From CAZQLE01 sp964593905 (lineage in GTDB: Bacteria > Chloroflexota > Anaerolineae > Anaerolineales > Anaerolineaceae): a stretch of DNA of 31,183 nt. The stretch is from the NCBI GenBank assembly GCA_964593905.1, contig CAZQLE010000014.1, positions 1 to 31,183 of the forward strand, written 5' to 3'. Position numbers and translations under genes: made by a program. The notes below the pieces were generated by a model, which searched no databases, was not told the DNA's origin, and worked only from the letters and a program-made list of their open reading frames with translations. The stretch's first letter is position 1. Each line of letters opens with the position of its first letter. Below, piece after piece: positions 22,989 to 30,790 of this stretch.

Positions 22989-23019
22989 AAAAAAGACCCC
23001 CACATTATGTGAAGGTCTT
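22989..23019 (-). terminator. Terminator of tRNA-Asp
   Basis: On the minus strand AAGACC (23019-23014) pairs with GGTCTT (22998-22993), with an inner CACA/TGTG stem, followed by a U6 tract (22994-22989). It begins 7 nt downstream of the tRNA CCA end. Confidence 0.85.
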
Positions 23020-23025
23020 CTAATC

Positions 23026-23101
23026 TGGCGGGAGCGACGGGGTTCGAACCCGCGATCTCGGCCTTGACAGGGCCGCATGTTAGCCGCTACACCACGCCCC
23101 C
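23026..23101 (-). tRNA. tRNA-Asp (anticodon GTC)
   Basis: The minus strand folds as a complete cloverleaf. The acceptor GGGGGCG pairs with CGCTCCC (one G-U). The D-stem is GTGT/ACAT, the anticodon stem CGGCC/GGCCG with loop CTGTCAA giving anticodon GTC, and the T-arm GCGGG-TTCGAAC-CCCGT. Discriminator base G73 is the aspartate identity base, and CCA is encoded (23028-23026). It has its own promoter and terminator. Confidence 0.97.
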
Positions 23102-23111
23102 AGATACATGC

Positions 23112-23140
23112 ATTCTACCACTGAGGGTTAGGGGCGTCAA
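23112..23140 (-). promoter_or_regulatory. Strong promoter of tRNA-Asp
   Basis: On the minus strand, TTGACG (23140-23135) and TAGAAT (23117-23112) are separated by 17 nt. TGG directly before the -10 gives an extended -10. The predicted start is a few nt before the mature tRNA. Confidence 0.85.
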
Positions 23141-23166
23141 GGATATTTTTCTTTGTAAGTGAATTA

Positions 23167-23622
23167 TTAATTGCCCTCAAATATCCAGGCGTCAATTGGC
23201 CTTTCCCAATTGACAAGCTCATCTTCGCTAAACCACAGGGCGATTTCTTGCTGTGCAGTCTCAACGGCATCTGAAGCGTGGGTCAGGTTGCGTCCCATGC
23301 TCAGACCGAAATCATGGCGGATCGTGCCTGGGGCGGCTTCGGTGGGGCGGGTGGCTCCCATTGTTTGGCGGACAGCAGCCACGGCGCTGTTACCTTCCCA
23401 AACCATGGCAAATACGGGGGCTGAAATAATATAACGAATCAGGCCTTCATAAAATGGTTTGCCTTTATGAACAGCATAGTGTTTTTCAGCAAATTCCTGG
23501 CTGACCTGGAGAAATTTGCCACCAACCATTTTTAGACCTCGTTGTTCCAGGCGTTTGATAATCTCGCCGATCAAACCACGCTGCACACCATCCGGTTTTA
23601 CCATTACAAACGTACGCTCCAA
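23167..23622 (-). CDS. ndk: Nucleoside diphosphate kinase
   Basis: This 151-aa enzyme transfers the terminal phosphate between nucleoside triphosphates and diphosphates through a phospho-histidine. The N-terminal MVKPDGVQRGLIGEII contains the phosphate-contacting lysine (Lys9). The active-site histidine is His115 in RNLTHASDAVETA, where most homologues have HGSD. GATRPTEAAPGTIRHDFG is typical. The start is TTG at 23622, with GGGAGG 7 nt upstream. It lies 32 nt downstream of the TPR gene without an intervening terminator, so the two may be co-transcribed. Confidence 0.96.
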   Translation of the reverse strand: MERTFVMVKPDGVQRGLIGEIIKRLEQRGLKMVGGKFLQVSQEFAEKHYAVHKGKPFYEGLIRYIISAPVFAMVWEGNSAVAAVRQTMGATRPTEAAPGTIRHDFGLSMGRNLTHASDAVETAQQEIALWFSEDELVNWERPIDAWIFEGN

Positions 23623-23654
23623 AACAACCTCCCAAAACTTTAAAGATATAAATT

Positions 23655-26600
23655 TTACCGAATCAACTCTTCAGCTTTCGTATAGGCATCTAACGCTTTC
23701 TGGATTTGATTATCCTGCATGAAAGCGTCGCCCAGAAGCTGCCAGAGATCGATATCGATTGGGTGACGATAGATTGCTTTTTCCAGGTCTTCAATCACTT
23801 GAGGAATGTTTTGACCCGATTCAATCCATTGTTGATAACTTGGAAGGGCCTCTTCCAGCTTTCCAGCCTCTAAAAATTCTCTGGCCTTTGTTAGATCCAG
23901 TTCGGCTTCTGATTGTGAAAGCCCCGCTTCTAGCGGCTTCTCATCAACCTGCACTTCAATATCTGGCTCTGATACCGTCTCAACCGGGCCGGTATAAACT
24001 GGTTCGGTTTGTGGGCTATCCAGCCTCTCATTGGCAAGAATGGCACCTGCCTGTTCGGTTGGTTCGCTGCCCAGGTCTCTGATCCAACTGTTAACCATTT
24101 CCTGGGGGATGCCCGTTGGGATCACCAGTTCCGGTTTTTCTTCGGCCACAATTTCAGGAAGGGTCACATGAACTGGTTGCGTATCTTCAACCGGTTCAAC
24201 AGGTGTTTCTTCCATCTCACTGATCATTGGCAGCGGCTCATCTTCCAGGCTGGCGTCTGGTGCAGCCTCTTCCACAACACTTGCGATTGGGGCAAGGTCA
24301 ACTGGCGTTTCGGGGCGGGTTTCCAGAATCGTCTCCGGCTCTGCAGGAAGTTCAATGGTTTCGGTGGCGATGGGTTCCGAAGCCTCTTCGACATCTTGCA
24401 ACCAGGCAGGAATCTCTGCTGAGGCTTCTTCCGCCGGCAGGGCGGATAAGCCCTGGGGTTCAGTTTGAGCGGCGACCGGCTGATCCTCTTCCAATCCTTG
24501 CAGCCAGGCGGGCGGAGCAATCTCCGCATCTGTTTCGGATGCTGCAATCAGCGTTTCTTCTTCAGCGCCCTGTTGTCTGGCAAGTGATTCTAACCATGCA
24601 AAGGCATCGTCTTCGCCTGGCATTTCGTCGGATGATTGCTCTGCGGCCGATGCCAGAGGCATGGCAGACAATTCTTCGGCCCCGGTTGGCTCACCTGTTT
24701 CCTGATGGGCCTCTGAAACCAGCTCGACAGTCTCCATCATTTCTATGGCCGGTGTTTCCATTAAACTGGTTTTATCAGCGACGACGTTATCCATGTCTTG
24801 CCGGTCTTCCAGTGAAGGAAGTGCCCCGGTCTGCTCTCCATCCGAAATCAGATCATCGGCTTCGAGCGTGGGCAGCGGCTCTTCTTCACCTGTGGTGGGT
24901 TCTGTCATGCTTTCGAGGCCTGCCAACATATCTTCGACCGTGGGGCCGGATGCTGCTGCTTCGGGCCTGGTCTCGAAGGGTGTTTCCAATGCAGAAATCC
25001 ACTCTGGCGTTTCTGAGGCACGTTGATTTGGATCGGTGATCAGCGTTTCTTCATCAACACCCTGCCGAACTGCCAGAGATTCCAACCAGGCAAGAGCATC
25101 TTCAAGGTTGGCTGAAGACTCTGGTGTCGTATCTGCATCGGGGGCTGCAGATACCGGGGGCGTTTGTTCTTGCGGCGCGGCTGCCTGTTCAACAAAGGTT
25201 GTCGAAACTGTATCTGACGAATCGATCGGGCTCTGCTCCAGAGTGGATTCAGGCTTTTCCGCTACTCCAGGAGAAACCGTTTGCGATTCCTGGTTAATCT
25301 GTTGCAGCCAGTCGGGCAAATCTGCTTCCTGTTTAAGTTGTTCCGATTGTTCCAGATCTTGCAGCCAGGCGGGCGTTTCACTTTGCACAGCATCTTGCGC
25401 GGGTTCCTTACTTAACCAGTCGTCTTCAGTTGCGGCAGAGTCTGCCGGGATAGGGGCACTTTTTAGCCAATCTGGCAGATCGCTCTCATCGCTGCCCGTC
25501 TCTGCAAGACCACTTTCCATTTCTTTTAGCCAGCCAGGCAATTCGGCCGAGGCATCTGGGGTAACCGTTTCGCCCTCACTCCCGGTTGATTCTTTCAGGG
25601 GCATTTCAACGGTATTGATGCCGTCCAATTCTTGTAACCAGGCGGGTAGTTCTTCTGAAGATTGCCCGGCTGTAACCACTGTTTCGTCTAATTTTTCAGC
25701 CAACCAGCCCGGCAGATCTTCCTTTGATTCGGTTGGGGCCGGGGTCTCTGGCGCTGCTGCTTCTGGCTGTGGAACGGCGCTCGTGCCGGTTTGTTCAGGC
25801 GAAGTGGGGAGAATTTGTTCCAACAGGCTGGTTCTGAAAACATCATCGAGATGATCTTCCTGTTGATCTTGTGGTGCAATTTCTTTCAACCAGTCGGGGA
25901 TATCTGCCATTACGGCTTCTTCGTTTGGTGCTTCAAGAGAAGTTTCCAGGGCCGGTGCTGGTTCAGCTTCCAGATGTGTTTCAACCTCAGGCTGGTCTGT
26001 TTTTACCCAGCCAGCCGCCTGCATCCATTCGGGGATGGGTGCGGCCTCTTTTTCGGCAGCCAGGTCTGAAAGAAGCGCCCCGGCAGGATCATCTTCATCA
26101 ACAGCTTCCCCGGCCACCTCGGCCTGGGGTTGCCCGGTGGGAATGGCATCTAACCAGTCAGGGAGGGCGTCTTCCGTTTCATCAAGATGGACCCCGACAG
26201 TTTGCGCCCAGCCAGGTTGTGAGACCTCTTTTTGACCGGGGTGGTAATCCAGGCGCTCCAGGCTTACAGCGTTTTCTGGGACCTGATCACCGGTGGGGTT
26301 GGCAGGGGATAGAAATGCGGCATAAGGATCAAGGCTGAAAATTCTTTGCTGATAGGTGCGTGCATCTTCTGCCCTGGCGGTGCCGGGCAGAATTTGTGCC
26401 AGAATGCGATTTGCTTCATAACAAAACGGGAGGCGAGAAATGATCTGTGTGGCGGTTTCCACTGCATCCACTTTGTTGTTCTGCAGCGTGTAATTTCTGG
26501 CCATCATCACCATCAGATCCATCCGATTGGGGTCTTCCTGCAATGCCACCCTGGCCTCTGCCACGGCCTGATTGTACAGTTCTCCCCGGGTATACATTCG

Positions 26601-27011
26601 AACCAGGGCACCGCGCGTTAATCGAATTTTATGCGGTTCAGCGCCATCACGGCGGCCAAACAAGCGTCTTAATTCTTCCTGCACGGCTGAATTTGAAGGC
26701 TGTGTTTCGAAGGCTCGTTCCATGTGCCAGATCGCAGCGTCCAAATTTCCTTCGTCTTCACGGATGATACTCATCCCCAGATGACCTACAAAATCATCCG
26801 GGATTACAGAAAGAACCCGCTGGAGGATATCTGAGGCTTCTGTATATCGCTGCGCTTCCAGAAAAGCCTTCCCCAACAAACGATACGTATCAATGTGTTT
26901 GGGATATTGTTTCAGTATATATTTGCAGTGGGCAATCGCTTCTTCGTTTTCGCCGCGTTCGATCAAAGTCGAAATTTCACGGTTGTAGGTGCGCAGTGAT
27001 ATTTTTCCCAT
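23655..27011 (-). CDS. Long TPR protein with acidic, P-x-W-L motif-rich middle region
   Basis: This 1118-aa soluble protein has three parts. Residues about 8-235 are tetratricopeptide repeats (for example EEAIAHCKYILKQYPKHIDT and YTEASDILQRVLSVIPDDF). About 250-1040 is a low-complexity region very rich in Glu, Pro, Ala and Thr. In it a short motif recurs about 12 times: LPDWLDAI, IPEWMQAA, IPDWLKEI, LPGWLAEK, LPAWLQEL, LPGWLKEM, LPDWLKSA, TPAWLQDL, LPDWLQQI, TPEWISAL, PPAWLQGL, IPAWLQDV. Two copies of AWLESLA-x-x-QG-x-x-EETLI also lie here. About 1045-1115 is another TPR block. There is no signal peptide. A scaffold with many short binding motifs is a reasonable guess, but the partner is unknown. 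The ATG at 27011 follows GGGAGGA and its own promoter; ndk follows. Confidence 0.9.
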   Translation of the reverse strand: MGKISLRTYNREISTLIERGENEEAIAHCKYILKQYPKHIDTYRLLGKAFLEAQRYTEASDILQRVLSVIPDDFVGHLGMSIIREDEGNLDAAIWHMERAFETQPSNSAVQEELRRLFGRRDGAEPHKIRLTRGALVRMYTRGELYNQAVAEARVALQEDPNRMDLMVMMARNYTLQNNKVDAVETATQIISRLPFCYEANRILAQILPGTARAEDARTYQQRIFSLDPYAAFLSPANPTGDQVPENAVSLERLDYHPGQKEVSQPGWAQTVGVHLDETEDALPDWLDAIPTGQPQAEVAGEAVDEDDPAGALLSDLAAEKEAAPIPEWMQAAGWVKTDQPEVETHLEAEPAPALETSLEAPNEEAVMADIPDWLKEIAPQDQQEDHLDDVFRTSLLEQILPTSPEQTGTSAVPQPEAAAPETPAPTESKEDLPGWLAEKLDETVVTAGQSSEELPAWLQELDGINTVEMPLKESTGSEGETVTPDASAELPGWLKEMESGLAETGSDESDLPDWLKSAPIPADSAATEDDWLSKEPAQDAVQSETPAWLQDLEQSEQLKQEADLPDWLQQINQESQTVSPGVAEKPESTLEQSPIDSSDTVSTTFVEQAAAPQEQTPPVSAAPDADTTPESSANLEDALAWLESLAVRQGVDEETLITDPNQRASETPEWISALETPFETRPEAAASGPTVEDMLAGLESMTEPTTGEEEPLPTLEADDLISDGEQTGALPSLEDRQDMDNVVADKTSLMETPAIEMMETVELVSEAHQETGEPTGAEELSAMPLASAAEQSSDEMPGEDDAFAWLESLARQQGAEEETLIAASETDAEIAPPAWLQGLEEDQPVAAQTEPQGLSALPAEEASAEIPAWLQDVEEASEPIATETIELPAEPETILETRPETPVDLAPIASVVEEAAPDASLEDEPLPMISEMEETPVEPVEDTQPVHVTLPEIVAEEKPELVIPTGIPQEMVNSWIRDLGSEPTEQAGAILANERLDSPQTEPVYTGPVETVSEPDIEVQVDEKPLEAGLSQSEAELDLTKAREFLEAGKLEEALPSYQQWIESGQNIPQVIEDLEKAIYRHPIDIDLWQLLGDAFMQDNQIQKALDAYTKAEELIR
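24547..24614 (-). repeat. Repeat copy B in the TPR gene (AWLESLARQQG unit)
   Basis: It encodes DAFAWLESLARQQGAEEETLI and is similar at DNA and protein level to copy A at 25039-25104. Both copies are followed in the protein, about 15-20 residues on, by a P-x-W motif, suggesting an internal duplication of a larger unit. Confidence 0.8.
25039..25104 (-). repeat. Repeat copy A in the TPR gene (AWLESLAVRQG unit)
   Basis: It encodes DALAWLESLAVRQGVDEETLI and is the counterpart of copy B at 24547-24614. On the plus strand both copies begin with the same ATCAGCGTTTCTTC. Confidence 0.8.
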
Positions 27012-27031
27012 AACGGATTCCTCCCAAACTT

Positions 27032-27060
27032 AGTATGCACCAATCCCTGAAAATCTGCAA
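27032..27060 (-). promoter_or_regulatory. Promoter of the TPR-ndk transcription unit
   Basis: On the minus strand, TTGCAG (27060-27055) and CATACT (27037-27032) are 17 nt apart, each matching 4 of 6 consensus bases. It lies just before the GGGAGGA ribosome binding site and downstream of the sigma factor terminator. Confidence 0.6.
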
Positions 27061-27129
27061 GCATTTAACATTTTTGTTTAGCAAAAAACAGTTTTCGGTG
27101 GGCAGATGAAAACGACATGGCAACCGGTA

Positions 27130-27166
27130 AAATGAAAAATCGCCGTGATTTTGTCACGACGATTTT
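27130..27166 (-). terminator. Terminator of the sigma factor gene
   Basis: A 13-bp stem on the minus strand, AAAATCGTCGTGA with TCACGGCGATTTT (one G-U), has a 5-nt loop and is followed by TCATTTT. It begins 16 nt after the stop codon. Confidence 0.9.
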
Positions 27167-27181
27167 GAACTTCGTTTAAGG

Positions 27182-28408
27182 TTATTCACCCAAGTAATCA
27201 CGAAGTTTTCGGCGAATGGTTGGGTGTCGCAGGCGACTTAAGGCCTGCGCCTCAATCTGTCGAACGCGTTCACGGGTCACGCCCATTTTTCGCCCAACTT
27301 CTTCAAGGGTATATGCCTGCCCATCCAGAAGGCCATAGCGCAACTGGAGGATGCGCACTTCGCGGGGGGGCAATGAATCAAGCACTTCTTCCAAATGCTC
27401 ACGCAAGAGGTTATAAGTTGCGGTGTCGTCTGGGGGCGGGGCTTCGTCATCTTCGATGAAATCACCCAGCACCGAGTCTTCTTCATCGTCTGTCGGAGTC
27501 TCCAACGACAGCGGCCGCCGGGCAACCTGGATCATATTTTCCACTTTTTTGGGTGGAACATCCAACGAAAGGGCCAGTTCTTCAACGCTTGGTTCGCGGC
27601 CCAGTTTCTGGGTGAGCTGATGCTGCACGCGTAAAAGCTTGTTAATTTGATCACCCATATGCACCGGAACGCGAATCGTGCGCCCCTGATCGGCAATGGC
27701 ACGGGTAACTGCCTGACGGATCCACCAGGTGGCATAGGTTGAGAACTTATGCCCGCGGCGGTAATCAAATTTCTTAGTGGCGCGGATCAGACCGATATTC
27801 CCCTCCTGGATTAAATCCAGAAACGGGACACCTCGGCCCATATATTTTTTCGCCACACTGATTACCAGACGAGAATTTGCCGTAATCAGGTGTTCGCGGG
27901 CGGCCCAGCCATCTTCAATCAGGCGTCGCAGTTCCATGCGCCGGCGAACGTTGACATTGGCTCTGGCCAGCTCTTCACGCGCCATGCGGCCGCGTTCGAT
28001 GCGCTGGGCAAGGTCAACCTCTTCTTCAGCGTTTAGTAGCGGGACGCGGCTGACCTCTTTGAGATAAAGGCCGATGGTGTCATCGGTATCAATATTTGCA
28101 AGATCGTCCAGCGCCATTTCACGTGAACGGCCATCAGCCCCGTCTTCGTCGCCATCACCCAGTTCAAGTTCTTCATCACTTGGCTCTTCCAAGGATGAAT
28201 CTTCCAGGTAGGGGATACCAGCGCTCATCAGGGCCGCGAATGCTTCCTCCAACTGTTCTACATCCTGTTCAGCATCGGGAAAGAAATGCAAAATATCGTC
28301 AATAGTCACATAAGTCTTTTGACGTCCCAGCTCAATCAGCCGTGCTATTGCAGGATACTCTTCCTCTTCGTCATCTACCACGTTAATCAACTCGTCTTCC
28401 ATGTCCAA
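27182..28408 (-). CDS. rpoD: Primary (housekeeping) RNA polymerase sigma factor
   Basis: This 408-aa sigma-70 directs RNA polymerase to housekeeping promoters. The N-terminus is a short region 1.1 with an acidic stretch (about residues 70-110). Region 1.2 starts at DTIGLYLKEVSRVPLLN (110-126). Region 2 contains ANSRLVISVAKKYMGRGVPFLDLIQEGNIGL and the -10-binding YATWWIRQAVTRAIADQGRT (from about 225). Region 3 includes IRVPVHMGDQINKL. Region 4.2 is TLEEVGRKMGVTRERVRQIE (367-386). Length and acidic N-terminus indicate a primary (SigA-type) rather than alternative factor. The start is probably TTG at 28408, 8 nt after GAGG; an ATG two codons later is possible. Confidence 0.96.
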   Translation of the reverse strand: MDMEDELINVVDDEEEEYPAIARLIELGRQKTYVTIDDILHFFPDAEQDVEQLEEAFAALMSAGIPYLEDSSLEEPSDEELELGDGDEDGADGRSREMALDDLANIDTDDTIGLYLKEVSRVPLLNAEEEVDLAQRIERGRMAREELARANVNVRRRMELRRLIEDGWAAREHLITANSRLVISVAKKYMGRGVPFLDLIQEGNIGLIRATKKFDYRRGHKFSTYATWWIRQAVTRAIADQGRTIRVPVHMGDQINKLLRVQHQLTQKLGREPSVEELALSLDVPPKKVENMIQVARRPLSLETPTDDEEDSVLGDFIEDDEAPPPDDTATYNLLREHLEEVLDSLPPREVRILQLRYGLLDGQAYTLEEVGRKMGVTRERVRQIEAQALSRLRHPTIRRKLRDYLGE

Positions 28409-28666
28409 AACACTATCCTCTTCGTTTTCGAAGTATATTTTTTATAAAGGCAACACTTAACTTTAAGACCCGTACATCCAAACCAACACTACAAAAACAC
28501 AGTGCGTCATCCCGATTTTTGGATAATTTACTTGCCAGATGACGGTCTGAGCCTGCTTTAAAGAATATTAAAAACACCAACCGTAGACGTTGGGCACCGA
28601 TCTTTACCAGCATACAACCATTACAATCAAAAATCAATACCCGCAGAAACTTGCACGATTATTGCC
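28409..28666 (-). other. Intergenic region between DUF4340 gene and sigma factor gene
   Basis: The minus strand contains a small hairpin CCAAC/GTTGG (28593-28577) followed by TGTTTTT, a weak terminator candidate for the upstream operon. The sigma factor promoter should lie here, but no convincing -35/-10 pair was found. A 74-codon frame on the minus strand (28637-28413) has no ribosome binding site and is not called a gene. Confidence 0.4.
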
Positions 28667-29242
28667 TTACGGAGAACTTGCCGGAGGGGGTTCTGCCTGT
28701 AAAGGTGGCTGCGCTAAAAGGTTCATCAGGTCTTCGGCTGCAAATGAATTGACCACAACCGGAGTGTTTTCATTTAACTGCGCGTAATATCCTGAGGTGG
28801 TTGGCGTTTGTCTGCCAAGTTTGAGCGTAACACTTTCACCGGTTTGTTTTTCAAGCCGCACCAAAAAGACCGGACGGATCAGTGCAAGCTGCTCAAGATC
28901 GTACTCACCCTGTAATACGCTGATCGGTGTCAGGCTGCTGATGGCGCTTACCGCCTGTTCCACCGTTCCCTGATCCGCCGGGGTGGGCGGTTGGCCGGGG
29001 TAATTTATCTGCCACAATTTGTCCGGGTTGCGGTTCAAGTCATACGATGAACCGACGGCAGGTTCTATGTGTATCGAAACCAGTATTGCACTGGATAATT
29101 CATCAAATAACCCTGGAATTGCGGTTGGCGTTGCTGTGGGTTGTTGCAGTGAGGTGCCAATTGTTTTGGTTCCCTGCAACACAACCACCAATAACAGAAG
29201 GACAAAAATTCCTAAAAAAAGCCAGGTTGATTTTCGAATCAT
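28667..29242 (-). CDS. DUF4340-type anchored protein of a GldG-linked operon
   Basis: This 191-aa protein has a single N-terminal membrane helix (about residues 6-23, LFLGIFVLLLLVVVLQ), a Thr/Pro-rich linker (QQPTATPTAIPG) and an outward-facing domain resembling DUF4340: SIHIEPAVGSSYDLNRNPDKLWQINYP is followed by TVEQAVSAISSLTP and SVTLKLGRQTPTTSGYYAQL. The C-terminus is Pro-rich. It begins 3 nt after the stop of the GldG-like gene, and DUF4340 proteins commonly accompany such genes. It probably functions with the ABC system encoded upstream; its substrate is not known. Confidence 0.75.
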   Translation of the reverse strand: MIRKSTWLFLGIFVLLLLVVVLQGTKTIGTSLQQPTATPTAIPGLFDELSSAILVSIHIEPAVGSSYDLNRNPDKLWQINYPGQPPTPADQGTVEQAVSAISSLTPISVLQGEYDLEQLALIRPVFLVRLEKQTGESVTLKLGRQTPTTSGYYAQLNENTPVVVNSFAAEDLMNLLAQPPLQAEPPPASSP

Positions 29243-29245
29243 CGG

Positions 29246-30790
29246 TTAACCCCGCCGCTTTCGGGAAAACAAGACCAACAAACCGGCAATCACCACCAGT
29301 CCGGGCAGCAGAAAAACAGACACAACCAGGCTTAACGCGATCAGGAGTTGATTGGGGGGCAAGAGCACCCGTTCTGTGCGCGGCCTTGGGCTGATGGAGA
29401 TGAGATTATCTTGCCTGGCTGCCCAATCGACAATGTTTTCAATAAAATTGCTGTTGCCCAGGTTGCGATAGTAACTGTCGCTGGCAAAATCGCTGTCACC
29501 CACCACAACAAAACGTGCTTTTGTGTTTTCGTCTTCAGCCGCGATTGCCAATTCCAGGGGACCGGGGAGGTCGCTATCCTGTTCAAATGCCGGCGAGGTT
29601 TCCAAAGTTTCAAAATTCGTCTCGCCCCAGGCATTTGCGGAAGTCAAGGCCAGTGCGGTATAGGTCTTTCCAGCGGGTGCGGCGGGTGGCTCGATTAGGC
29701 TGCGTGCGCCGGGCAGAACAACGGCTGTGTTGTTCATTTTTTGAGTGATGGGGTGATCCCTGTACTCATTTGCCACTGCCAAAAGTGGTGAAGATGAAGA
29801 AAGATCCAAAATCAGATCATTGGATAATTCAATTTGCCAGAAATCTTGCGCATAATTCATCAGAAGGTCTGGTTCACCTTCCAATTGCATTGAAGGCACA
29901 GGCTCGGCCAGTAAAACCAGTGTGCCGCCTTTTTCTTGATAGGCGCGGATTGCTGCGATCTCAGATTCAATAAGCGGTTTTTGTGGGCCAGCGATGATAA
30001 GAAGCACTGCATCATCCGGAATTACAGTTTCAGCAAGCAGGTTAATCTTCTTGATCGTGTAATTCTTTGATTCGAGCGCCTGGCGGGTAAATGAGTACGC
30101 GTTTTGTTCGGTGGCATCCGGGTCATATTCACCGTGGCCGGTCAGAAAATATACAACCCGTGTGCCGGGATTTAATAAACGCATAATCGCTGAAGATAAT
30201 TCTTCTTCGCTTACCGCGTTGACTTTTTCCTGGCGTTCGTCCAACTGCAATACGATTGTTCCATCACGCGTAATACGAGCTGATTCTGCAGCAACAATAT
30301 TTTGCTCAGGGTCAATAAACTCATAGGAAAATTTCCCCTGGCTTTCAGCTTGATAGGCCTCTAAAAGTATTTGCACGGTGTCGGTGGGTGTGCGTGAAGT
30401 GAAAAACGCCTGTGCATGGACTGGCTTTTCGAGTTGTTCGAGCAGTTGCGTGGTGTCGCTTGTAAGCGTGTTTTCCCTGTCTGTGGTTAAGTCCCAACGT
30501 ATTCCGGTACGGAAGATAAGAATATTCACCACAATAAGAATACCGATTATGGCAATGCTCAAGACCAGCATATTGCTACCGTAGCGCATTTGTCGGCCGG
30601 TCAGCAAAAGGCGTGCTTTTTCAGGGTCCAGCAAAATGGCAGCAGCCAGCCCGATCACACATACACCCAGCGACACCTGCGACCAGATGCCAAACTCTTT
30701 TTCAAGGAAAAACATGATCAGCGCTGATAATAGCGCCAGCGCTGCAAGGAGTAATCCGATCGGGGCAAGGCGCTGTGAAGTGGTCTTCAT
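29246..30790 (-). CDS. GldG-like ABC transporter auxiliary membrane protein
   Basis: This 514-aa protein has two helix pairs at the N-terminus (about residues 8-28, 36-53, 72-92), a large extracytoplasmic domain and a C-terminal helix (LIALSLVVSVFLLPGLVVIAG) with a basic end (SRKRRG). The domain matches the ABC_transp_aux/GldG type: RWDLTTDRENTLTSDT, VHAQAFFTSRTP, VVYFLTGHGEYDP and TLVLLAEP. GldG in Bacteroidetes is linked to gliding, but homologues are widespread in non-gliding bacteria. The start is the ATG at 30790, sharing a base with the previous TAA (TAATG) and preceded by GGAGG; a GTG three codons earlier overlaps that site. Confidence 0.88.
   Translation of the reverse strand: MKTTSQRLAPIGLLLAALALLSALIMFFLEKEFGIWSQVSLGVCVIGLAAAILLDPEKARLLLTGRQMRYGSNMLVLSIAIIGILIVVNILIFRTGIRWDLTTDRENTLTSDTTQLLEQLEKPVHAQAFFTSRTPTDTVQILLEAYQAESQGKFSYEFIDPEQNIVAAESARITRDGTIVLQLDERQEKVNAVSEEELSSAIMRLLNPGTRVVYFLTGHGEYDPDATEQNAYSFTRQALESKNYTIKKINLLAETVIPDDAVLLIIAGPQKPLIESEIAAIRAYQEKGGTLVLLAEPVPSMQLEGEPDLLMNYAQDFWQIELSNDLILDLSSSSPLLAVANEYRDHPITQKMNNTAVVLPGARSLIEPPAAPAGKTYTALALTSANAWGETNFETLETSPAFEQDSDLPGPLELAIAAEDENTKARFVVVGDSDFASDSYYRNLGNSNFIENIVDWAARQDNLISISPRPRTERVLLPPNQLLIALSLVVSVFLLPGLVVIAGLLVLFSRKRRG

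Noticed and set aside
24227..25854. Long plus-strand open frames opposite the TPR gene (270 and 272 codons)
   Set aside because: They are antisense to the low-complexity Glu/Pro/Ala region, whose codon bias keeps other frames open; serine/cysteine-rich nonsense products.
23655..27011. Possible CRISPR or satellite repeat because of recurring CCAGGCGGG-like words on the plus strand
   Set aside because: The words are the reverse complement of codons for the repeated Pro-x-Trp-Leu motif in one long ORF; spacing and sequence vary.
28413..28637. 74-codon minus-strand frame just upstream of the sigma factor gene
   Set aside because: No ribosome binding site and atypical composition; this interval must hold the sigma factor promoter.
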